Assembly (NCBI GenBank): GCA_018064605.1
Contig: JAGHUX010000005.1
Span: 1 to 64,000 of the forward strand
Reading direction: 5' to 3'
DNA: 64,000 nt
DNA from: Candidatus Limimorpha caballi
GTDB lineage: Bacteria > Bacteroidota > Bacteroidia > Bacteroidales > F082
Shown: piece after piece, positions 16,722-24,761 of the stretch
Layout of the letters: each line of letters opens with the position of its first letter
How positions within the stretch are numbered: position 1 is the first letter of the stretch
The notes under the pieces: generated by a model
Seen by the model: only the letters and a program-made list of their open reading frames with translations
What the model was told of the DNA's origin: nothing
Database searches by the model: none
Position numbers and translations under genes: made by a program

Positions 16722-17845
16722 CACTTATTCAAGAAACTCATTAAAGCCTCTTTGTTCTGAATAGGAGTGGTAGTCGGTCGACCCAAGTCTTTGCGGTTGC
16801 CTTTCTTCACTTTCACTTCAAGGAGAAGCGGCCCTTCAACCATATTGACAGCCTTCAAAGCCTCCATAAGGTCAGCCTTGTTGTCCACGCTGAAAGCATT
16901 GGTATAATGAACAGCCTTGGCAATGGTAGGAAGGTCTATCTTCAGGCCCACCGTAGGCTGTCCACCCACGCTGTCGTGTGCTCCGTTGTTGAACACCACA
17001 TGGACGTAGCGCTTCGGAGCCTTGTTGCCCACAATGGCCATGCTGCCCATGTGCATGATGGTGGCACCATCGCCATCGAAGCACCACACACGACGTTCGG
17101 GCTGAGCCAAGGCGATGCCAAGGGCAATCTGCGAGGCGTGACCCATGCTGCCCACAGTGAGGAAATCGCGCTCGTGGCCTTGATTCATGGAGGCACGGTA
17201 TTCAAACAGCTCGCGGCTGATCATACCTGTGGTCGATACGATGCAATCCTTCTCGCCCAAGGCGGCAGCCACCGTTTGGATGGCCTCCTCGCGGCTCATG
17301 GTGAGGTCGTTTTTCTCCACGTTTTGGAGTTTGTACTCGTCGAAGGTGTCTTTCTCAATCACCAAGGCAAACATATCCTTGTTTTGGAGGGCTTTCAAGG
17401 CTTTGGCAATCTGCTTCTCGGCCTTGTCCTCTTCCTTGGCCAGCACCTCGTAGTTGATGCCCATCACGTTGAGCAGACCGGTGGTCACCTTGCCCTGCTT
17501 CACATGCTGAGGCTCATCGTGAACACCCGGACGGCCACGCCAGCCAATGAGCAGCAACACAGGGATGTTGTACACCTCCTGGTCGGTCAACGAGGCCAAC
17601 GGGTTGATGATGTTGCCTTCGCCGCTGTTCTGCATATACACGCAGGCAGGCTGACCCGTGGCCAGATAGTGGCCGGCAGCCAAACCCACGGCGGCACCTT
17701 CGTTGGCGGCAATGATGTTGTGTGCGGCATCGAAATGGTCGGTGATGTAGGCGCACATATTCTTCAGCAGAGAGTCCGGCACCCCTGCAAAGCAGTCGAT
17801 GCCGTTCTCTCTCAGTTTTTCAATGAAAAATTCAGGTCTAATCAT
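16721..17845 (-). CDS. aepY: Phosphonopyruvate decarboxylase
   Basis: This ThDP-dependent enzyme converts phosphonopyruvate to phosphonoacetaldehyde, pulling the unfavourable PEP mutase step forward. Visible features are FAGVPDSLLKNM, IIAANEGAAVGLAAGHYLATG (catalytic Glu region), VYMQNSGEGNIINPL, GWRGRPGVHDEPQH, SMGHASQIALGIAL and the ThDP motif FDGDGATIMHMGSMAIVGN, with FNNGAHDSVGGQPT. Length 374 is normal. It starts 3 bp after the stop of aepX, so the two are cotranscribed. It ends overlapping the acyltransferase start. Confidence 0.95.
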   Translation of the reverse strand: MIRPEFFIEKLRENGIDCFAGVPDSLLKNMCAYITDHFDAAHNIIAANEGAAVGLAAGHYLATGQPACVYMQNSGEGNIINPLASLTDQEVYNIPVLLLIGWRGRPGVHDEPQHVKQGKVTTGLLNVMGINYEVLAKEEDKAEKQIAKALKALQNKDMFALVIEKDTFDEYKLQNVEKNDLTMSREEAIQTVAAALGEKDCIVSTTGMISRELFEYRASMNQGHERDFLTVGSMGHASQIALGIALAQPERRVWCFDGDGATIMHMGSMAIVGNKAPKRYVHVVFNNGAHDSVGGQPTVGLKIDLPTIAKAVHYTNAFSVDNKADLMEALKAVNMVEGPLLLEVKVKKGNRKDLGRPTTTPIQNKEALMSFLNK

Positions 17846-17848
17846 GGT

Positions 17849-19159
17849 TTATTTCTTTTTCGTACCAGGAATAAGGTTCAAAATCTGCTTGATAGGCATG
17901 CAATACTGGTCGGAAGCCTCCAAGCTGCGACTATTGGTGAGGATGCTCTCGGCACACTTCACCATGGCAGGATAGGCACTGCGAAGCATGTGGTTGGCAT
18001 AGATTACCACATTGATGCCCCACTCGGCCAACTCCTCTTCGGTGAACTGGTTGTAGGTGGTAGGCACAGCCACAATCGGGGTGTGGTCATCCTTCTCACG
18101 GAAACGCTGGCAGAACTCCTTGATGTCCATACCATCTTTGTTTTTGCTGTGAATCATCACGCCATCAGCTCCAGCAGCCACGTATGCAAAAGCACGCTCA
18201 AGTGCGTCTTCAACAGGCTTGCCAGCAATGAGGCTCTCGATACGCGAAATCACCATAAAGTCGCGGGTAATCTGAGCGTCCTTACCAGCCTTGATTTTAT
18301 TGCAGAAACCCTCGATGGTGTCCTGAGTCTGCACTGCATCGGTACCAAACAATGAATTCTGTTTCAGACCTACCTTGTCCTCAATGATAACCGCAGAAAT
18401 ACCCAAACGTTCCAGAGTGCGAACAGTGAACACAAAATGCTCCACCTTTCCACCAGTGTCGCCATCGAAAATAACCGGCTTGGTGGTCACTTCCAAGGCA
18501 TCGTTCAGGTCGTGCAAACGGGTGGTGAGGTCAACAGCCTCGATATCCGGCTTACCTTTTGAGGTAGAGTCGGTCAACGAGCTGGCCCACATACCATCAA
18601 ATTCACGATGTTGACCATTAATGTCAACACTGGTATGCTCAGCAATCAAACCTGTCAATCCATTGTGAGATTCAAGGATGCGAACAATAGGTTTGGCCGA
18701 AATCAAGCGGCGGAGCGAAGACAAGCGAGCCTGGGGCGTAACACCGAGAGAATCGATAGCCTCTTTCAAACCTGTAGCCGAAATACCTTTAGTGTAAGGA
18801 ATTTCAATCACTTCGCCACCCAAGGACTGCATCACTTTGAAAACCTCATCGCGAAGGTATTTATCAGGGCCATACTGCCAATCATCGCCATGGATGATAT
18901 AGTCTGGTTTGTACTTCACCAGATTGGGCACATAGCTCCAATCATCCTGAGGCACAATGCAACTCACACCTTTGATGTTCTCAATAACGTTCTTGCGCTG
19001 CTCGTAAGTCAGGTAAGGCAGACGCTTGTGAGTAGCAATAGCCTTGTCGGTGTACAAACCTATCATCACGTCGCCATATTTTGTGGCTTCGTTGATGATG
19101 TTGATTAAACCAGGATGCATGATATCACCAATCATGCCAAGATAAACTGTTTTTGCCAT
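17849..19159 (-). CDS. aepX: Phosphoenolpyruvate mutase with N-terminal cytidylyltransferase-like domain
   Basis: The C-terminal ~290 residues are PEP phosphomutase, the entry step to all C-P bonds, converting PEP to phosphonopyruvate. The diagnostic EDK-x5-NS motif is present as EDKVGLKQNS, with FDGDTGG and IVAVPTTYNQ around it. Residues 1-~135 resemble a cytidylyltransferase fold: YLGMIGDIMHPGLINIINEA (an HxGH-like HPGL) and PDYIIHGDDW. This fused domain also occurs in other capsule-linked PEP mutases and may nucleotidylate a phosphonate. The gene starts the phosphonate operon; a LicD-family gene lies 36 bp upstream. Confidence 0.95.
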   Translation of the reverse strand: MAKTVYLGMIGDIMHPGLINIINEATKYGDVMIGLYTDKAIATHKRLPYLTYEQRKNVIENIKGVSCIVPQDDWSYVPNLVKYKPDYIIHGDDWQYGPDKYLRDEVFKVMQSLGGEVIEIPYTKGISATGLKEAIDSLGVTPQARLSSLRRLISAKPIVRILESHNGLTGLIAEHTSVDINGQHREFDGMWASSLTDSTSKGKPDIEAVDLTTRLHDLNDALEVTTKPVIFDGDTGGKVEHFVFTVRTLERLGISAVIIEDKVGLKQNSLFGTDAVQTQDTIEGFCNKIKAGKDAQITRDFMVISRIESLIAGKPVEDALERAFAYVAAGADGVMIHSKNKDGMDIKEFCQRFREKDDHTPIVAVPTTYNQFTEEELAEWGINVVIYANHMLRSAYPAMVKCAESILTNSRSLEASDQYCMPIKQILNLIPGTKKK

Positions 19160-19195
19160 AATAATTATGTATTAATTGATTTCTATTATTCGTTA

Positions 19196-19966
19196 TTAAT
19201 TAGACCAGTCCTGATCTGACCTATGAGTAGTTTTTCTGTTTTTTTCCGATGGAGGGGTCATGTAATCACCATAAAGAGCAGTTAAATGTTCGTCATAATC
19301 ATCCATTACAAATACACTTATCCCTTCAAACTCCCTACGGTGTAAACGATCTAATATATCGGACTTGTGAATTATCTTTAAATCCCTAGGCCAATATCCA
19401 TAACATGACACCAAGCCACTATTTCCACTACCTGTAGTACAGGCCTTATTAAAATGACGAAACTTCCATTCGTATGAAAATGGGAGTCCTAAAAACCATC
19501 CAACAAACAGTCTTACCCATGCAGTAAATGGGCGTACTGTTTTTGCCGGGCGTTCTTTGAACAATTGTTGGAATGCAAGCAGTCGTATAACTTTCAATTT
19601 TTGAAGTAGCTTGTTCTCATATGCATTATCAAATACAAATAGAGTGACTTCCGGGGTCTTATAACAATTATCAGGGCACATCCCTTGTTTATAGGTTACA
19701 CGATAAAACCATAAATCCTTAACAAGGGTAAGCTTTTCCGAGTCATCAATAGCATTAATTAGTTTATTCAAATGTGATCGAGCTATCGAAAAATCGATAT
19801 CATCATCCCAAGGGACAAAACCTTGATGTCGTATCACCCCAAGTAACGTACCACAATCAATGCTGTATTTAATGTCATTAGCCAAACAAAAATCATCAAA
19901 ATCTTTTAAAATAGGTAATATATTTTTCTGTTCAGCAAGTGTACCGTATTTGTTATCTATATCCAT
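19196..19966 (-). CDS. LicD-family phosphotransferase
   Basis: The family signature is clear: FCLANDIKYSIDCGTLLGVIRHQGFVPWDDDIDFSI at residues ~32-67, with the paired aspartates of WDDDID for metal binding. LicD proteins transfer phosphocholine or related groups (including phosphonates) from a CDP donor to a sugar. Here it lies beside aepX/aepY and a LicC-like nucleotidyltransferase, so transfer of a phosphonate such as aminoethyl- or hydroxyethylphosphonate is the natural inference. It is 256 residues with a basic, aromatic middle (VRLFVGWFLGLPFSYEWKF) that may lie on the membrane. Confidence 0.85.
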   Translation of the reverse strand: MDIDNKYGTLAEQKNILPILKDFDDFCLANDIKYSIDCGTLLGVIRHQGFVPWDDDIDFSIARSHLNKLINAIDDSEKLTLVKDLWFYRVTYKQGMCPDNCYKTPEVTLFVFDNAYENKLLQKLKVIRLLAFQQLFKERPAKTVRPFTAWVRLFVGWFLGLPFSYEWKFRHFNKACTTGSGNSGLVSCYGYWPRDLKIIHKSDILDRLHRREFEGISVFVMDDYDEHLTALYGDYMTPPSEKNRKTTHRSDQDWSN

Positions 19967-19976
19967 AACAACCTAA

Positions 19977-21065
19977 CTATAGTGTATGATCTTGTTCGAA
20001 TATCTCTTCGCTTTCCAGCACTATCGGCTCCACATCCACGTCACGCAGGAAGATGTAGGGCTTGTCGTAGTGGTGGTATTGGTCGCGCACGATGCGGTCG
20101 GCATTGCCGTCTTCCATAATGGTCATGGTGTCGCCAATCAGATCGAAGCCCACGCGGGTCATTACGCCAGTGTAAGCCATGTGGCGAATGTTGACCTCGG
20201 TCACTTTCAGCTTGCCGTTCTTATCCTCCTTCAGGTCGAAACTCAGGATGCCATGGGCTGGCACGTTCAACTTGTTGCAGAGGTACTTGATGCAGTCGTC
20301 ACAAAACTTGTTGATATGGTCCTCGTTCAGGAAGCGGGCGAAGTGGGTGTTGCCCGTAACGTGGCTCGGGGCGGTGTTGGCCATCACATATTCGGCACAC
20401 TCCAATGCGGCACCTTTCACGTATTCGTTGTTGTAGTAAAGCATCTGGTTGGCCAAATGGCGACCAGTGAGGAACTCGCTCACGGTGAACTCCTCAATAC
20501 GGCTGTTGATGAAGAGCCAAGACTTGTAGCTGTCCAGATTGTCCAACCTCAGTGAACCCAGTCCGCCAGTGCCTTCCGTGGCGCGAATCCAGCAGGGGAA
20601 GCCAATCTCGTGTTCCACTTCGTAGAACTTCGGCTCCTTCTGCGTCACCTTGATGGTCTTGGGGATGAAGTCGGTGCCTTCGAGCAGCGAGGCCATGATG
20701 GCCTTGTCGCGCAACGACTCTGAAAGAAGCTTACAGCCCATAAACACCTCGCAAGGGAACTTGCCGTGCTTCTCGTAGTAGTCGCCCCACACCACAATCT
20801 CGGCCTCTGGCTGCACAAAGGCGTAGTCGATGTGCTTCCCAGCCACAAGGCGTTCGATGAACGGGAAATAGTCGGGGCTGTCACAACGGGGGCAGACGAA
20901 ATATTCGTCAACCAACTTCTTGCCTTTGGTATACATGAAAAAGCCCATGGCTTTCTTGTCGGCATCGATGCCGATGACGTGGTAGTGCGGGTACTTCTCG
21001 CGAATGACGGTGGCGATTGAGCGTGGCGTGAGACCACCAATACCGGTAATAAGTAACGTTTTCAT
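19977..21065 (-). CDS. ATP-grasp family ligase
   Basis: This 362-residue protein begins TLLITGIGGLTPRSIATVI and has an ATP-grasp core: FPCWIRATEGTGGLGSLRL (nucleotide-binding loop), TVSEFLTGRHLANQMLYY, and GILSFDLKEDKNGKLKVTEVNIRHMAYTG (metal-binding acidic and Asn residues). ATP-grasp enzymes join a carboxylate to an amine or thiol through an acyl-phosphate. In capsule loci they may add amino acids or carboxylates to sugars. The gene lies 10 bp upstream of licD. The substrate is unknown. Another ATP-grasp gene is at 23640-24761. Confidence 0.8.
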   Translation of the reverse strand: MKTLLITGIGGLTPRSIATVIREKYPHYHVIGIDADKKAMGFFMYTKGKKLVDEYFVCPRCDSPDYFPFIERLVAGKHIDYAFVQPEAEIVVWGDYYEKHGKFPCEVFMGCKLLSESLRDKAIMASLLEGTDFIPKTIKVTQKEPKFYEVEHEIGFPCWIRATEGTGGLGSLRLDNLDSYKSWLFINSRIEEFTVSEFLTGRHLANQMLYYNNEYVKGAALECAEYVMANTAPSHVTGNTHFARFLNEDHINKFCDDCIKYLCNKLNVPAHGILSFDLKEDKNGKLKVTEVNIRHMAYTGVMTRVGFDLIGDTMTIMEDGNADRIVRDQYHHYDKPYIFLRDVDVEPIVLESEEIFEQDHTL

Positions 21066-21081
21066 TATTATTTCAATTATA

Positions 21082-22296
21082 TTATCCTATAAAATGTTTC
21101 TTGATTGTCTGATATGATTTTTCAACGGTATAATTATTCAAGAAAAATTCCCAACCTTTTCGCCCCATCTCCTCTCTATCTGCGTGTATCATATCATCAA
21201 TGGCCTTCGAGAATGCCTCCACGTCATTACTCTCGCAGCAAAAACCATATCCATTTTCACATGCTATGGTTCCAATGTCAGTATTCCTGTCCGTGGCCGC
21301 TATAACAGGCATACCAGCTCTTAAGTAAGCCAATAGTCTGGACGGATAATTGGGTATTGTAAACCTGTGATCCAAAAGAATAAGCCCCACATCGCTTTGA
21401 TCGGCAATTTTCTTATATTCAATATATGGTAAATAATCAATCAATACTACATTGCAAGGTTTTTCGGTGTTTATAAATTGTTGAATCCTGTTGTATTCAG
21501 TACCTTGACCAACTATAATAAAAAATGCTTTCTTATTTGCACTTTCTTTCCGTAAACATTCAATTAAGAAAGGTATTCCCTGCGGCTTGCCTAAATTACC
21601 GCCATACAAAAATATGACAGCATCATCAGGTATATTATAAGTTTTCTTCAAAGCGCTCGTTTCTTTCTTGAACACAGGTTCATTCTGAGGAACAAGTGAA
21701 CAATTGGGACAGACCTCAACTGTTTTACCAGCTAATTCTGGATTATGTTTAAGAACATAACTTACATTGGCCGGTGACATGCATCCTATATAATCCGAAA
21801 CTTGATAAAGTTTCTTTTCTTTCTTTCTGAAAAGCTTATATAACACACCTTTCAAACCTGTTTTTCTCATCATGCCCAAATCGACTGCATTTTGAGGAAA
21901 GATATCCTTAAGCAAGAGATAGGTATGCGCATTCATCTTGCGTTTAAAATAACCAATAGTATTCACCAAGGTTATAGGAGGAGTTGGATACATGATTAAA
22001 TCGAATTTAATCCCTTTATAAGCCTTTTTCACAGCCCGTTGAAACAAGCGGTCAACCGTCATAGTTGAAATACCCTTTTCAACTATAGGAATGTTGCCCG
22101 TTATTCTTCCTGTTGGTACACGAAGAATACTCATACCATCATCCTCCGTCAAACCAGGCTGTTCTCCACAGTTCTTTTCATTGGCACAAGCAACATAAAC
22201 AGAATGCCCATCGGTTATAAACGCACGAAGTAATTCCTCGTAAGAACTTCTAACCTTACTAGTACTAAACGGAAGTGTTAAAAACAAAATATTCAT
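21082..22296 (-). CDS. Glycosyltransferase family 4 (WbuB-like)
   Basis: This 404-residue GT-B enzyme has an N-terminal acceptor domain (LPFSTSKVRSSYEELLRAFITDGHSV, LIMYPTPPITLVNTIGYF, LLKDIFPQNAVDLGMM) and a C-terminal donor domain (IFLYGGNLGKPQGIPFLIECL, IIVGQGTEYNRIQQF, RLLAYLRAGMPVIAATDRNTDIG). This fits a GT4 retaining transferase acting at the inner membrane on the lipid-linked repeat unit. The KDIFPQNAVDLGM segment recurs in N-acetylfucosaminyl-type transferases of capsule loci, so a FucNAc donor is possible. It starts 15 bp after CapK ends. Confidence 0.85.
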   Translation of the reverse strand: MNILFLTLPFSTSKVRSSYEELLRAFITDGHSVYVACANEKNCGEQPGLTEDDGMSILRVPTGRITGNIPIVEKGISTMTVDRLFQRAVKKAYKGIKFDLIMYPTPPITLVNTIGYFKRKMNAHTYLLLKDIFPQNAVDLGMMRKTGLKGVLYKLFRKKEKKLYQVSDYIGCMSPANVSYVLKHNPELAGKTVEVCPNCSLVPQNEPVFKKETSALKKTYNIPDDAVIFLYGGNLGKPQGIPFLIECLRKESANKKAFFIIVGQGTEYNRIQQFINTEKPCNVVLIDYLPYIEYKKIADQSDVGLILLDHRFTIPNYPSRLLAYLRAGMPVIAATDRNTDIGTIACENGYGFCCESNDVEAFSKAIDDMIHADREEMGRKGWEFFLNNYTVEKSYQTIKKHFIG

Positions 22297-22311
22297 AATA
22301 AATATGATTAC

Positions 22312-23631
22312 TCAAGAGTTCATTTCATTCTTAATATACCTTCTTTTTCCTGAAGCCAACACGGGTATCTCATCTGTATATTCAACAATAACAGTCGCCT
22401 CATCCCCCACAATGCGTTTTAAATCTTTTATTATAGCATTCTCATCCAACACAAAATCACCAGCATTAATACGCATGGTATAACTTGTCGTACCTTTTTG
22501 AATAAACTGATATTGTTGTACACCTTGATAACTCCACATCAAGTTAGTAATGGAATGAGGTGAAATCTGGTTTCCGTTGCAATCGAATATCATATCCACA
22601 ACACGACCGCTAAACGAGCCAATAGCCTTACGCATTTTACCCTTATGCATCACTTCTTTCCAAGCCCCCACATCGCCAGTATCGTAACGCACCATCGGCA
22701 TGGCATAATTATACAAATCCGTAATAACCACTCGCCCCACTTCGCCATCTGCAACCGGTTCGTTTGAGCCAAGTTTCAATATCTCAACAATATAGTTTGC
22801 TCTATTCGGAATAAAAACATTTCTTTCTTCCGCATCCTGTCCAATAAAGCCATTCTCCTCGTTTGAATAACGCGAAACACACTTGCAATGGAAAGCTTCT
22901 TCCAGCACATCTCTTGTTATATCATGGAAAATCTCCGAACCACCTACTATACCATAGATGTTGCAACCCTTTGCCTTATCCGTTCCATATTTTTGGAAAT
23001 AACGGCGGAAAGCATCCAAAGTTGAGCAATAGCCCATCATCATTGCACCACCATGACGGGATTGTTTGCGTATAATCTCCAGTTTTTTTGCGATACCCTC
23101 ATCACTCAAATCAGTACAATCCAACAAACAAATGTTCTGCGAGAACTGTTGTAGTGCGTTCTTTTGCACCTCTCCAACAATCGAACGAAAATAAATGATT
23201 TTTCGGCCTATCTTGTAATCAATCTGACCATTATAAAATAGAACCTCGGCATTAACATGGCGTTTCTTGTCAGCATTCTGATAGCATCGGAACGGAGTCC
23301 CTGTTGAGCCACTTGTTGACATCTCAATCAACTCTGCCCTGTTATATTTACTAGAAAAGAATTTATCCTGTGAGTTCTTTATAGTAGCCTTGGTTACCAC
23401 TGGCCAATCTTCCAAACCGGTAGAGGTTATGTTTGAATAATAAGAAACTGTATTTTTGGTGTGTTCTAAAAGCTTTCTTACTTGACTTTGCTGATAATTA
23501 TTCACTTCAGCTTCGCTCATCTTCCCGCCTTCGATTTGTTCAAGCAAGTCAAGTGCTTTGCGCACCTTACCCCCCTTTGCGGCATCCATTGCCCAATAGG
23601 CTTTATTTCTACAAAATTCAAGGAAAGTCAT
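22312..23631 (-). CDS. CapK-like AMP-forming ligase (phenylacetate-CoA ligase family)
   Basis: This 439-residue protein belongs to the CapK group of adenylate-forming enzymes. It has AELIEMSTSGSTGTPFRCYQ (phosphate-binding loop), VVGG/IYGIVGGSEIFHD, CVSRYSNEENGFIGQD, ADGEVGRVVITDLYNYAMPMVRYDTGDVG and FSGRVVDMIFDCNGNQISP. CapK proteins occur in many capsule loci, but their substrate is not established. I start at MTFLEFCRN (23631), 9 bp after the stop of the upstream ATP-grasp gene; the longer frame would overlap it deeply. Confidence 0.82.
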   Translation of the reverse strand: MTFLEFCRNKAYWAMDAAKGGKVRKALDLLEQIEGGKMSEAEVNNYQQSQVRKLLEHTKNTVSYYSNITSTGLEDWPVVTKATIKNSQDKFFSSKYNRAELIEMSTSGSTGTPFRCYQNADKKRHVNAEVLFYNGQIDYKIGRKIIYFRSIVGEVQKNALQQFSQNICLLDCTDLSDEGIAKKLEIIRKQSRHGGAMMMGYCSTLDAFRRYFQKYGTDKAKGCNIYGIVGGSEIFHDITRDVLEEAFHCKCVSRYSNEENGFIGQDAEERNVFIPNRANYIVEILKLGSNEPVADGEVGRVVITDLYNYAMPMVRYDTGDVGAWKEVMHKGKMRKAIGSFSGRVVDMIFDCNGNQISPHSITNLMWSYQGVQQYQFIQKGTTSYTMRINAGDFVLDENAIIKDLKRIVGDEATVIVEYTDEIPVLASGKRRYIKNEMNS

Positions 23632-23639
23632 GGGATTAT

Positions 23640-24761
23640 TTATTTGATTGTTATATAATATCCAGCCCTGTCGGCACTCTTCAACACGGGTTTGTCGCTG
23701 ATAGGCTTCATATCGCTTGCCCTCCAAATTGTCTGAGGTTCCTCCCGTTTCACACGCTCATATTCATTCAAATCGGCCTGTGTCATGATATAATGAATCT
23801 CTGCCAACTTGGGCTCACGTATCTTGGTGAAATCCGGTGCTTTGCCTTGACAGATATTGATTACCATACCCATAAAGTCATAACCTGACGAAAGTGGTGT
23901 AAGATCGGTGCCTATGCAGTCACCACCCATACGAGTGGCAATCTCCATAAAATAAATCTTTCCTTCGGGTGTGATACGGAATTCCGGGTGTATGGCACCG
24001 TATTCAATCTTCATTGAAGTAAAAGCTTTATATAGCGTTTGCTCCACTTTAGCTCTCATCTCATCAGAGAGTCTGGCAGGTTGGCGGTGACCCGTCTCCA
24101 CAAAATGTGGTGCACCTGTGGTTTGTTTTTCAGTGATGGCCAAAAGTTTATATTGCCCTTGATAGGCAATGCTCTCTCCGCTATACTCAGGCCCTTCTAT
24201 AAACTCTTCCAAAATCACCTCTTTTTTCTTTGACCATTCCAACGCATAATCCAAAGCCTCTTTCAAGCCTTTCTTGTTTTCAATCTTGAACACACCACGA
24301 CTGGAACTCAAGTCAACAGGTTTGCAAATCAAAGGGTATGAGAAATCTTGTGTGGCAGCAAAAATCTCTTCCATACTTATTTTGTCAGTCACAAGCATGA
24401 AGTTTGGGCTATCCACACCACCATCTTTCATGGCCTTTCGCATGAGGTACTTGTCGGTCGAGATCTTCTCTGTCCACTCGCTATTGCAAGGGATGCCTCT
24501 TTTGCGAAGCAGATAATTCATGGTGTGAAGCACCAACTCTGAGCAGATGCTTACAATGCCGCAAGGGTTCAGCTTTTCAACCTCTTCCCACATCCTTTCA
24601 AAGTCACACACATCCACTGGGTGGAAATAATCGGCAGTTCTCTCACCTATTTCACCACGTTGAAGACCATACACATGCGTTTCATAGCCAAGTTCCTTGG
24701 CACATAAAATCACAGGATTCTGGTATTCGTTAGTACCTAATATCATTAATCGATTATTCAT
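23640..24761 (-). CDS. ATP-grasp family carboxylate-amine ligase
   Basis: This 373-residue protein starts MNNRLMILGTNEYQNPVILCA, a pre-ATP-grasp Rossmann-like domain. The ATP-grasp fold follows: FSYPLICKPVDLSSSRGVFKI, KKEVILEEFIEGPEYSGESIAY, YGAIHPEFRITPEGKIYFMEIATRMGGD (metal ligands). This is the carbamoyl-phosphate-synthase/PurK-like group often used for amino-acid or peptide-type modification. The start at 24761 overlaps the end of the sugar-transferase/aminotransferase fusion gene by 8 bp; the longer upstream frame is a shadow. It is followed by CapK, and the pair may make and attach an acyl substituent. Confidence 0.8.
   Translation of the reverse strand: MNNRLMILGTNEYQNPVILCAKELGYETHVYGLQRGEIGERTADYFHPVDVCDFERMWEEVEKLNPCGIVSICSELVLHTMNYLLRKRGIPCNSEWTEKISTDKYLMRKAMKDGGVDSPNFMLVTDKISMEEIFAATQDFSYPLICKPVDLSSSRGVFKIENKKGLKEALDYALEWSKKKEVILEEFIEGPEYSGESIAYQGQYKLLAITEKQTTGAPHFVETGHRQPARLSDEMRAKVEQTLYKAFTSMKIEYGAIHPEFRITPEGKIYFMEIATRMGGDCIGTDLTPLSSGYDFMGMVINICQGKAPDFTKIREPKLAEIHYIMTQADLNEYERVKREEPQTIWRASDMKPISDKPVLKSADRAGYYITIK

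Noticed and set aside
16907-18355. A 482-codon plus-strand open frame
   Set aside because: It covers aepY and aepX in antisense; it is His/Val-rich without domain features, typical of a shadow of GC-rich codons.
23571-23577. Short C6 run as a further slippage tract
   Set aside because: Runs of six or fewer are common by chance and are much less prone to slippage than the 8-10 base tracts.
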